Source: Geomonas subterranea
Lineage (GTDB): Bacteria > Desulfobacterota > Desulfuromonadia > Geobacterales > Geobacteraceae
Reading direction: 5' to 3'
NCBI RefSeq assembly: GCF_019063845.1
Contig: NZ_CP077683.1
Span: 4,518,501 to 4,582,500 of the forward strand
DNA length: 64,000 nt
Shown piece after piece: positions 50,480 to 58,452 of the stretch (position 1 is the first letter of the stretch; each line of letters starts with the position of its first letter). A program made the translations under genes and the position numbers. The notes under the pieces are model-generated. The model had not been told where the DNA came from. It was given only the letters and a program-made list of their open reading frames with translations, and searched no databases.

Positions 50480-51562
50480 TCAGTTGTCAATGGTAAGGGC
50501 GAGCCATCCCCCAGCGGCCAGGAAGATGAAGTTGGTGGCCCACGCGGCCACCACGGGGGGGAGCAGGCCGACCTGCCCCACCGAGATGATCACCGAGTTG
50601 ATGATGACGTAGAGAAAGCCCACCCCGATGGAAATGCCGACACCGAAGGCGATGCCGCTTGACCTCCCGCCGCGCAAGGCGAAGGGGATCCCCAGGAAGG
50701 CCATGACGGCACAGCCGAAGGGGAGCGAGATCCTGCTGTGGAACTGGGTGATGTAGCGGGTGGCGTCGTATCCCCCCGCCTGGATCTTCTTGCAGTAGCG
50801 GTTGAGCTGCCTGAGGGTCATGCTGTCCGAGTACCTCCCCAGCACCTTGAGGTCGGCCGGCTTCAGTTTCAGGGGGGCGAGCAGCTGCGGGTACTTGCGC
50901 GTCTTCATCACCTCGGCACCCTGGAAATCACGCACCACCACTTCGCTTAAGGTCCACCCGCGCGGGCCGAGCTCCCCAAGGGTCGAATCGGTGCGCCGCA
51001 GCGGCAGCCCGGTCCCCGGCTGCATCTCCCAGATGGTGACACCCTTAAGCTGGTTCAGGCTCGGCTCGAAGAGGCTCGCGCGCAGCACGGTATCCCCCTC
51101 CCGGTACCAGATGTTGTGCTGACGGAAGTACATCCCCGGGGCCTTCTTCTGGATCAGCACCGCCTGGATGTAAAGACGCTGGGCGTACGTCTTGGGTATG
51201 ACGAATTCCCCAAGCGCCAGGACGGTGAGGCTCATGAGGAGCGAGATGCCGAGAATGGGGGCGGAAATGCGCACGAGGCTTATACCGCAACTGCGCATGG
51301 CGGTAAGTTCGGAACTGAGCGAGAAGGCGCCCAGGGTGAGCAGAGTCGCCATGAGCACGGCCAGCGGCGCCGAATCGCTGATCATCTCCGGGATCTTGGT
51401 GATGAAGAACAGGGCCAGGTGCTGCCACGAGGCGCCGCTACGGGAGAAGCGGCCGATCTTCTCCATGAAGTCCACCACGAGGTAGATGGTGACGAAGGAG
51501 CCCAGGCAGAGCCCCAGCATCCTCAGGTACGCCTTGGCCACGTACCGCGTCAGGATACTCAT
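50480..51562 (-). CDS. lptG: LPS export ABC transporter permease LptG
   Basis: A 360-residue YjgP/YjgQ-family permease with three membrane helices at each end and a periplasmic beta-jellyroll between. ILTRYVAKAYLRMLGLCLGS at the N-terminus, LSSELTAMRSCGISLVRISA near residue 83, and RISLPFGCAVMAFLGIPFAL near residue 270 are family landmarks. With LptF and LptB it extracts LPS from the inner membrane. It follows lptF with a 4-bp overlap. I call it LptG by its position second in the pair. Confidence 0.87.
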   Translation of the reverse strand: MSILTRYVAKAYLRMLGLCLGSFVTIYLVVDFMEKIGRFSRSGASWQHLALFFITKIPEMISDSAPLAVLMATLLTLGAFSLSSELTAMRSCGISLVRISAPILGISLLMSLTVLALGEFVIPKTYAQRLYIQAVLIQKKAPGMYFRQHNIWYREGDTVLRASLFEPSLNQLKGVTIWEMQPGTGLPLRRTDSTLGELGPRGWTLSEVVVRDFQGAEVMKTRKYPQLLAPLKLKPADLKVLGRYSDSMTLRQLNRYCKKIQAGGYDATRYITQFHSRISLPFGCAVMAFLGIPFALRGGRSSGIAFGVGISIGVGFLYVIINSVIISVGQVGLLPPVVAAWATNFIFLAAGGWLALTIDN

Positions 51563-52722
51563 CGCTTTACCCCCTTGCCGATGCGGTTTACGACCGCGTC
51601 CTTGGCGCTGCGGTACAGGGTGGTCAGCGGGAGCGGTTCCTCGGCAGCGGTCTTCACGAACAGGTAACCGCCGGCCAGAAGGAAGATGAGGTTCGGCCCC
51701 CAGCCGGAAAGAAACGGCGGCAGGACCGACTTCTCTCCGAGGGCGCCGAAGCCGGAGAGCGCGACGTAGTAGCAGAGAATCACGGCGATGCTGAGCGAGA
51801 AGCCGGATGCCTTGCCCGAACGGCGGTTTTGGATCCCCAGCGGAACCCCCACGAAGGTGAAGACTATGCAGGAGAACGGGAGCGCCAGGCGGCTATGCAG
51901 CTCCAGACGGCGGGCCAGGACGTCCTTCGCGGGAGTCCCCGGCGGAGGGTGCCGCAACTCGGAGATGCTCATCTCGCTTGTCTTTCTGGGCTCCTTCGGA
52001 GTCGAGTCGGCCAGGGCAACGCGCAGGATGTACTCCTGGAACTGGACCATGCGGTACCCCGCCCCTTCCTCGCTGCGGTGGATCGAGCCGTTTTTGAGCT
52101 GGAATTCCATGGAGCGGCTGGCCGGGTCGGAGAAGAGCGCGCCAGTGGCAGCGAAGATGGTGGTCGGCGCCTTGGGGTTGCGCTCGTCGTGGACGATGAC
52201 CCCCACCATGCTCTGCCCCTTGGCATCCAGGCCGTCGGCGTAGATGACCATGTCGGGAAAGGCGTTGTTGAAGACCTTCTCCTTGATCGAGACGCCGGCG
52301 CTGCTCTGAGCTATGTCCAGCATCAGCTTCTTGAACGAGCTGTTGCCCCAGGGGACGGCGTAGATGGTGACCCAGAGGCACCCGAGGGTGGCGAGCACGG
52401 AGAAGAGCAGGGGAGGGGGGAGGAGTCCGTACAGGCTGATGCCGCAGCTCTTCATCGCCGTCACCTCGCTGTCGCCGGAGAGGCGCCCGAAGGCGAGCAG
52501 TATGGAGAGAAGCAGCGCCATGGGGATGGTGAAGAGCCAGAAGGAGGGGAGGAGGTAGCTCACCATGCGCAGGACGTCGCCGAAGGGAACCCCCTTCTCG
52601 ACCACCATCTCTGCCAGCTTCAGGAAGCGCCCCATCAAAAGGACGAAGGTGAAGGTCACCATGCCCACGAAGAAAGGGGGCGGTATCTCGTTGAAAATGT
52701 AGCGGTACAGGGTCCTTTTCAT
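51559..52722 (-). CDS. lptF: LPS export ABC transporter permease LptF
   Basis: A 387-residue partner permease with the same architecture: LYRYIFNEIPPPFFVGMVTF at the start, LSGDSEVTAMKSCGISLYGL near residue 81, and HSRLALPFSCIVFTFVGVPL near residue 285. Together with LptG it forms the membrane part of the Lpt exporter, which would also carry LPS bearing the glycan made by region 1, if that glycan is an O-antigen. Confidence 0.87.
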   Translation of the reverse strand: MKRTLYRYIFNEIPPPFFVGMVTFTFVLLMGRFLKLAEMVVEKGVPFGDVLRMVSYLLPSFWLFTIPMALLLSILLAFGRLSGDSEVTAMKSCGISLYGLLPPPLLFSVLATLGCLWVTIYAVPWGNSSFKKLMLDIAQSSAGVSIKEKVFNNAFPDMVIYADGLDAKGQSMVGVIVHDERNPKAPTTIFAATGALFSDPASRSMEFQLKNGSIHRSEEGAGYRMVQFQEYILRVALADSTPKEPRKTSEMSISELRHPPPGTPAKDVLARRLELHSRLALPFSCIVFTFVGVPLGIQNRRSGKASGFSLSIAVILCYYVALSGFGALGEKSVLPPFLSGWGPNLIFLLAGGYLFVKTAAEEPLPLTTLYRSAKDAVVNRIGKGVKR

Positions 52723-52821
52723 GAACTGCCGATCTTACATGAGATGGCCGGGGAAGTAAAGGAGGGACCGATCTTAACTACTCCTTGACCTCTGTTTTCA
52801 TTTCGGGTTAAAAAGGTGGGC

Positions 52822-53505
52822 ATGGAAAACAAGGACATCATCAGGAAAGCCCTGCTGTTCTCGGGCCTGGAAGAGGAGTACCTGGTCGAACTCGCCGAGA
52901 TCGCGGTGCGGCGCCCCTTCGCCAAGGGTGAGACGCTGTTCAGCGAGGGGGAGAAGGCCGAGGGGTTCTATCTGCTCGCCGCGGGGGCGTTGAAGCTGTG
53001 CAAGATCTCCCCGGACGGGCGCGAGAAGGTGCTGCACATGGTGCACCCGGTGGAGACCTTCGCCGAGGCGGCCTTCTTCGGAGACGGCAAGTACCCGGCC
53101 GAGGCGCGCGGGGTGGAGCGGGGAGAGGTCCTGTTTTTCCCGCGCGGCGCCTTCATGGGGCTTTTGGAGCGCAACCCGCGCTTCTCGATGAACCTGATCG
53201 CCTCGCTGTCGCTCCTCTTGCGGCGCTTCGCCCGGCAGATCGAGGAACTCTCCTTCGCCGACGCCCCCTCCCGGCTCGCCTCCTACCTCCTGGACCTGGC
53301 CGGGCGCAAGAGCACCAGCTTCCAGGGGAAGACCTACCTCGAGCTGGATATGCGCAAGGGGGAGCTCGCCTCGCGGCTCGGCACGGTCAGCGAGACCCTC
53401 TCCCGCACCTTCAAGAAGATGAAGGACGAGGGGATCATTGAACTGGACGGCAACAAGGTGACCATCATGCAGATGGAGAGGCTCAAGATGATGGCGGGGA
53501 AGTAG
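52822..53505 (+). CDS. Crp/Fnr-family transcriptional regulator
   Basis: A 227-residue regulator. The N-terminal cyclic-nucleotide-binding-like beta-roll covers residues about 15-125 (FAKGETLFSEGEKAEGFYLL; ARGVERGEVLFFPRGAFMGL) and the C-terminal winged helix about 145-220 (MRKGELASRLGTVSETLSRT). There is no N-terminal cysteine cluster, so it is not an oxygen-sensing Fnr; the ligand is unclear. ATG 52822 is preceded by AAAGGTGG. Divergent from lptF. Confidence 0.9.
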   Translation: MENKDIIRKALLFSGLEEEYLVELAEIAVRRPFAKGETLFSEGEKAEGFYLLAAGALKLCKISPDGREKVLHMVHPVETFAEAAFFGDGKYPAEARGVERGEVLFFPRGAFMGLLERNPRFSMNLIASLSLLLRRFARQIEELSFADAPSRLASYLLDLAGRKSTSFQGKTYLELDMRKGELASRLGTVSETLSRTFKKMKDEGIIELDGNKVTIMQMERLKMMAGK

Positions 53506-53538
53506 CCCCGCGAGGAGCAGTACTGTAGATGGACCAAG

Positions 53539-53570
53539 AGCCCCCACGGTTAGACCGTGGGGGCTTTTCT
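53539..53570 (+). terminator. Rho-independent terminator after the Crp/Fnr gene
   Basis: AGCCCCCACGGT, loop TAG, ACCGTGGGGGCT, then TTTTCT. Perfect 12-bp stem. Confidence 0.92.
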
Positions 53571-53745
53571 GTTAATGCTACTTTTCCCGTTTTTCCCGTC
53601 GCTTCTCCTCCTCATGGAACCGTTCTCGAGCGCTGCACCTCGCCAAGCCGGACGCCACCTGCCCCGCCGCGAGGGCGTGCCGGCGCCGCAACCGATTGAA
53701 ACTAAATTATTAATTAACATTTTTAACTAAAGTGCCCTTTTCCGC

Positions 53746-53773
53746 TTGCTATGAGCGAAGCGGCTGCTATACT
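53746..53773 (+). promoter_or_regulatory. Probable promoter of the histidine kinase gene
   Basis: TTGCTA at 53746-53751, a 16-bp spacer and TATACT at 53768-53773. A strongly AT-rich block (TAAATTATTAATTAACATTT) lies about 40 bp upstream and could act as an UP element. Start predicted near 53780, about 40 bp before the gene. Confidence 0.5.
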
Positions 53774-53819
53774 TTTGCCGTTTCGACCTGTCATATCATG
53801 AGCCGCACCCGGAGGGAGC

Positions 53820-55442
53820 TTGGATTGGGAATGCTGTTGGAGCAGGGATCAGATCGAGCCCGAGAATTGCCCGTACATAGGCGAGGGGGAGGAGGACCTG
53901 TTAGTTTCCCAGCGCCGCAGGATCGTGGAGAAGTGCGTTGAGTGCCCCCGCTTCAAGAACGACCTGGCCCGGATGAAGGGGTCGGGTTACCCGCTGTCCG
54001 ACGTACTCCCGTACATACTGACCGAGTTCCAGGAACAGAAGTCCCAGATGGGGGCCATGCTGAGCTTCTTGAACAGCAAGACCCGCGAGATCAAGTTCCT
54101 GCGCGAGGTGGGCCTCGTGCTGCAGACCTCGCTGGACCTGGACGAGGTCCTCTCCATAGCCATGACCGCCATCACCGCCGGGAAGGGGTTCGGCATGAAC
54201 CGCGCCTTCCTGCTGATGACGGACAAGGACCGGCGTCACATCCGCGGCTACCTCGGCGTGGGCCCCCGGGATTACGAGGAGGCGTGGCGCACCTGGGAGG
54301 ACATCGGCCGCAGCAACTTCACCCTGAGGCAGCTGGCGCGGGATTTCCAGAAGACCAAGCTCAACTCGGAGAAGGTGAAGTTCCACGACATCCTGAACCA
54401 GCTCACCGTCCCCCTGGCCGACCAGGGGCACATCTTCAACCGGGCCCTGTTGGGGAAGAAGCCGATCCTGGTGGAGAACGCGCTGAACAACCCGGACCTG
54501 GACCGGGGGCTGGCCCGCATCCTCGGAGTGGATACCTTCCTGGTCATGCCGCTCATCTCCAGGAACCGCCGCATCGGCGTCATCATCGCCGACAACTGCA
54601 TCACCCATAAGCCGATAACGCTGCAGGACATGCAGTCCCTGGAAACCTTCGCCTTCCCGGTCGCCTTCGCGCTGGAGCGCGCCTCCCTGTACGAGCGTCT
54701 GCAGGAGGAGGTGGCCAAGCAAAAGGCGGCCAACGTGAAGTTGCGCGAGCAGCAGGAGCTGATCGTGAAGATGGAGAAGATGGCGCTGGTGGGGAAGATC
54801 ACCTCCAGCATCGCCCACTCCATCAGGAACCCGCTCATGGTGATCGGCGGTTTCGCCCGCACCCTCTTGAAGGCGACCCCGGACCAGGACGAGAAGCGGA
54901 GCTACCTGGAGTCGATCGTGCGCGAGACGCGGCAGCTCGAGGATGTGCTGAGCGAGGTGTTGGACTACTCCGAGTCCCTGTTCCCGGTCACCGACTTCTG
55001 GGACTTGAACGAACTGGTGGGTAAGGCGATGGGGGAGCTGGAAGGGGCACTGGAGCAGGCGGGGGTCCGGTGCCGCATGGAGCTTGCCCCTGAGCTCCCC
55101 ATGGTGCGCATCGACTACAAGCAGATCAGCTACTGCCTGAAGACCATCACCGCCACGGCGCTTGCCGCCATCGAGCAGGGGGGGGAGCTGCGCATAGAGA
55201 GCGTGCTGGACGGGGACGGGGTGCTCCTGCGCGTCAGCGATGACGGCAGGCCCTTCACCCAGACCGCCCAGGAGGCCCTCACCGCGCCCTTCTTCCAGAC
55301 CCAGGAGCTCGGGGAGGGGGTGGGGCTCTCCCTGTGCAAGTCCATCCTGGAAAGGCAGGGCAATTCTCTTTCGATACTAAGCCGCCCCGGGGGCGGCAAC
55401 ACGTACAGCATCAGGCTTTTGACGAGAAAGGAGAACATCTGA
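53820..55442 (+). CDS. GAF-domain sensor histidine kinase with N-terminal cysteine cluster
   Basis: A 540-residue soluble kinase. Residues 1-45 hold five cysteines (C5, C6, one in ENCPYIG near 17, and C-x2-C in EKCVECPRFKN near 40), which suggests a metal or Fe-S site. A GAF domain follows at about 95-290. The phosphorylation site is the His in SSIAHSIRNPLMVIGGFART near residue 333. The ATPase domain is weakly conserved: its N-box is degenerate (CLKTITATALAAIEQGGELR) and the G2-like region is LGEGVGLSLCKSILERQG. TTG 53820 has GGAGGGAG upstream. One base separates it from the receiver gene. Confidence 0.85.
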   Translation: MDWECCWSRDQIEPENCPYIGEGEEDLLVSQRRRIVEKCVECPRFKNDLARMKGSGYPLSDVLPYILTEFQEQKSQMGAMLSFLNSKTREIKFLREVGLVLQTSLDLDEVLSIAMTAITAGKGFGMNRAFLLMTDKDRRHIRGYLGVGPRDYEEAWRTWEDIGRSNFTLRQLARDFQKTKLNSEKVKFHDILNQLTVPLADQGHIFNRALLGKKPILVENALNNPDLDRGLARILGVDTFLVMPLISRNRRIGVIIADNCITHKPITLQDMQSLETFAFPVAFALERASLYERLQEEVAKQKAANVKLREQQELIVKMEKMALVGKITSSIAHSIRNPLMVIGGFARTLLKATPDQDEKRSYLESIVRETRQLEDVLSEVLDYSESLFPVTDFWDLNELVGKAMGELEGALEQAGVRCRMELAPELPMVRIDYKQISYCLKTITATALAAIEQGGELRIESVLDGDGVLLRVSDDGRPFTQTAQEALTAPFFQTQELGEGVGLSLCKSILERQGNSLSILSRPGGGNTYSIRLLTRKENI

Positions 55443-55443
55443 C

Positions 55444-55818
55444 ATGGCGAAACTGTTGGTGGTTGATGACGAGGCGAACATCAGGTTGCTGTACGCCCAG
55501 GAGTTGAGCGATGAGGGGTACCAGGTGGTGACGGCGGGAAGCGCCCTCGAGGCGGTTGAGAAGCTGGAGTCGGAAAGCTTCGATCTCGCCGTGATCGACA
55601 TAAAACTCAAGAACGAGAGCGGCCTCGAGCTTTTGCAGCGCATCGTCAAGGAGCGCCACACCATCCCGGTGATCCTGTGCACCGCCTTCTCCTGCTACAA
55701 GGACGATTTCTCGGCCTGGCTCGCCGACGGTTACGTGGTGAAGTCGAGCGACCTGCAGGAACTGAAGGACGAGATCTCCCGGGTCCTCGCCAAGAGGCAG
55801 CGGGGAGCGTACGTCTAA
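55444..55818 (+). CDS. Stand-alone response-regulator receiver protein
   Basis: A 124-residue CheY-like receiver with acidic pocket D8-D9 (LLVVDDEANIRLLYAQ), phospho-acceptor D52 (LAVIDIKLKN), the switch Thr in LCTAFSCYKDDF near residue 80 and the conserved Lys in VVKSSDLQELK. It has no output domain, so it must signal by protein contact or phosphotransfer. Encoded directly after its likely kinase. Confidence 0.9.
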   Translation: MAKLLVVDDEANIRLLYAQELSDEGYQVVTAGSALEAVEKLESESFDLAVIDIKLKNESGLELLQRIVKERHTIPVILCTAFSCYKDDFSAWLADGYVVKSSDLQELKDEISRVLAKRQRGAYV

Positions 55819-55905
55819 AGGCCTCTGACCCCGCTCACCTTGTACCGGCAACGCCCTGGTCTCACCTTTACCTTAACCTCAACCTGATTCCCGGAGGCTG
55901 CACCT

Positions 55906-58416
55906 ATGAAGGCAGTGATTATGGCGGGTGGCTTTGGTACCCGCATGCAACCGCTCACCTGCAACATCCCCAAGCCGATGGTTCCGCTCATGAACCGTCC
56001 GATCATGCTGCACATCGTCGAACTGCTGAAGAAGTACGGCATCACCGACCTGGTCATGCTCCTGTACCATCAGCCCAGCGTGATCAAGAACTTCTTCCGC
56101 GACGGCGCCGACCTCGGGGTGAGGATCACCTACGTGACTCCCCTGGAGGACATGGGGACCGCCGGCGCGGTGAAATGCGCCGAGAAGTACCTGGACGAGC
56201 GCTTCCTGATCATAAGCGGCGACCTCCTCACCGATTTCAACCTCCAGAAGGTGATCGATTTCCACGAGGCGAACAAGGCCCTGGCCACCATCACCCTCAC
56301 CTCGGTGAAGGATCCGCTCCAGTTCGGCGTGGTGATCACGGACAAGGAGAAGCGCATCACCCAGTTCCTGGAGAAGCCGGGGTGGGGCGAGGTGATCTCC
56401 GACACCATCAACACCGGCATCTACGTGCTGGAGCCGGAGATCTTCAAGTTCATCCCGGAGGGGGAGAACTTCGACTTCTCCCAGGACCTGTTCCCGCTTC
56501 TTTTGAAGAAGAAGTCGGCGCTGTTCGGTTTCCCGGTCAAGGGGTACTGGAGGGACATCGGCAACACCGATTCCTACCGCGAGGCTCACCACGACATACT
56601 CAAGGGAAAGGTGGGGGTCAAGGTGGACGAGCCGCGGCGCGAGATGGCCGGCGTCGATCTGAGGGTCGGGGTCGACGTGAGGCTGGGCGAGGGGACCGTG
56701 GTGGAAGGGACGGTGGTCGTCGGCGACAACTCGCAGGTGCAGGGGGGGGCGGAGATCAAGGACTCGGTCATCGGCCGCAACTGCATCATCGAGCCGGGGG
56801 CGAAGCTCACCCGGGCCGTCATCTGGGACAACGTCTACATCAAGAAGAGCGCCAAGATCAACGACTGCGTCATCTGCAACAACGTGAGCGTCGGCGCAGC
56901 GACCGTGATGGAAGAGGGGGGGGTGGTGGCGGACGACACCGCCATCGGCGAGGAAAGCTACATCAAGCGGGACGTGAAGATCTGGCCGAGGAAGCTGATC
57001 GAGGCGGGCTCCACCGTCACCGGCAACCTGATCTGGGGCGAACGCTGGAAGAAATCGCTGTTCGAGGGGGAGATGATCAAGGGGCTCACCAACATCGAGC
57101 TCACCCCCGAGTTCGTGGCGAAGCTCGGCTGCGCCTACGGCACGTCGCTTCCCAAGGGGAGTCACGTCCTGGTCGGCCGCGACGCGACCCTCTCCTCCCG
57201 CATGTTGAAAAGGAGCTTTCTCGGGGGGATCCTCTCCGCCGGCGTCAACGTGCGCGACATCAGGATGGTGTCGCTCCCCATCCTGCGCTACAAGCTGCGC
57301 ACCTTCGGCGAGGTGGGGGGGGTGCACTTCCGCCAGTCGCTGGAGGACCCGGCGACCACCGAGATCGTCTTCCTCGATGCCGACGGCCTCGACTTCTCCT
57401 CCTCCATGGGGAAGAACATCGAGCGCATCTTCTACAAGGAAAACTTCCGGCGCGCCCACCACATGGAGCCCGGCGGGATCACGGAGCTGCCGCAGGTGAT
57501 GGACTTCTACCGCGAGGGGTTCTTCCGGGGGGTGGACCAGCAGCTCATCAGGAGTTCGAAGGCCAAGGTCGTGATCGATTTCAACCACTCCCCGGCCGGG
57601 CAGATCCTCCCCCAGATCCTCAACGACCTTGGGTGCGAGGTGATCGGTCTCAACACCTACCTGGACGAGCAGCGCGGCTCGAAGACGGTGGACGAGAAGC
57701 CCAACTCCCTGCAGCAGCTCGCCAAGATCGTGATGACGCTGGAGGCGCGTGCCGGCTTCTGGCTCGATCCGACCGTCGAGGAGGTGGTGCTGGTGGACGA
57801 GACCGGCAGGATCTACCAGCCGGAGGAATTCCTCTCGCTCATGACCACGCTCATGCTGAAAAGCGGCTCCCGGGGCGCCTTCGCGGTCCCGGTTTCGGCG
57901 CCGTCGGTGATCGAGCAGATCGCCCAGGAAAACGGCTCTTCGGTGCGCCGCACGAAGAGTGTGGACCGCGCCATGATCGAGGCGGCCATCTCGCCGGAGG
58001 TGGTCATGGCCGGCTCCATGGCCGGGCGCTTCGCCTTCCCGAAGTTCCAGGCCGCCTTCGACGGCATGTTCACCATCGCGAAGACCATCGAGCTCTCCAG
58101 CGCCGCCGGGGTGCCGCTGTCGCGCGTCCTCAAGGAGGTCCCCAGGAGTTCCTTCCTGCAGGGGAAGGTCCCCTGCGTCTGGGAGAAGAAAGGTGGCATC
58201 ATGCGCAAGATGAGCGAGGACAGCCTGGACAAGGAGGCCTCCTTCATCGACGGCATCAAGGTCTCCTTCGGCAACGACTGGGTGCTGGTGCTCCCGGACC
58301 AGTACCAGCCCGTGATCCACGTGGTGGCCGAGGCCAAGGACCCGAAGACGGCGCAGAAGCTCCTGGATGAGTACATGCACAAGGTGGAGCGCTGGAAAAA
58401 GGAGCTGGCCCAGTAA
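55906..58416 (+). CDS. Sugar-phosphate nucleotidyltransferase fused to a degenerate phosphomannomutase domain
   Basis: An 836-residue protein. Residues 1-235 are a nucleotidyltransferase (VIMAGGFGTRMQPLTCNIPK; GDLLTDFNLQKVIDFHE) typical of mannose-1-P guanylyltransferases. About 250-365 is a left-handed beta-helix with hexapeptide repeats. About 385-830 has the phosphohexomutase fold, but its key loops are altered: the phosphoserine loop reads GVHFRQSLEDP instead of TASHNP, the metal loop reads LDPTVEEVVLVDETG rather than DGDGDR, and the phosphate loop lacks RTSGTEP. It probably makes GDP-mannose (or another NDP-sugar) with a non-catalytic C-terminal half. GGAGG lies upstream of ATG 55906. 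It precedes the GH57 gene by 36 bp. Confidence 0.83.
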   Translation: MKAVIMAGGFGTRMQPLTCNIPKPMVPLMNRPIMLHIVELLKKYGITDLVMLLYHQPSVIKNFFRDGADLGVRITYVTPLEDMGTAGAVKCAEKYLDERFLIISGDLLTDFNLQKVIDFHEANKALATITLTSVKDPLQFGVVITDKEKRITQFLEKPGWGEVISDTINTGIYVLEPEIFKFIPEGENFDFSQDLFPLLLKKKSALFGFPVKGYWRDIGNTDSYREAHHDILKGKVGVKVDEPRREMAGVDLRVGVDVRLGEGTVVEGTVVVGDNSQVQGGAEIKDSVIGRNCIIEPGAKLTRAVIWDNVYIKKSAKINDCVICNNVSVGAATVMEEGGVVADDTAIGEESYIKRDVKIWPRKLIEAGSTVTGNLIWGERWKKSLFEGEMIKGLTNIELTPEFVAKLGCAYGTSLPKGSHVLVGRDATLSSRMLKRSFLGGILSAGVNVRDIRMVSLPILRYKLRTFGEVGGVHFRQSLEDPATTEIVFLDADGLDFSSSMGKNIERIFYKENFRRAHHMEPGGITELPQVMDFYREGFFRGVDQQLIRSSKAKVVIDFNHSPAGQILPQILNDLGCEVIGLNTYLDEQRGSKTVDEKPNSLQQLAKIVMTLEARAGFWLDPTVEEVVLVDETGRIYQPEEFLSLMTTLMLKSGSRGAFAVPVSAPSVIEQIAQENGSSVRRTKSVDRAMIEAAISPEVVMAGSMAGRFAFPKFQAAFDGMFTIAKTIELSSAAGVPLSRVLKEVPRSSFLQGKVPCVWEKKGGIMRKMSEDSLDKEASFIDGIKVSFGNDWVLVLPDQYQPVIHVVAEAKDPKTAQKLLDEYMHKVERWKKELAQ

Positions 58417-58452
58417 GAGGCGCCGCCGGTCGCGCCGCACCAAGGGGATAGG

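Noticed and set aside
52785-52813. TTGACC...TTAAAA promoter pair before the Crp/Fnr gene
   Set aside because: The transcript would start at the initiation codon and omit the visible ribosome site AAAGGTGG.
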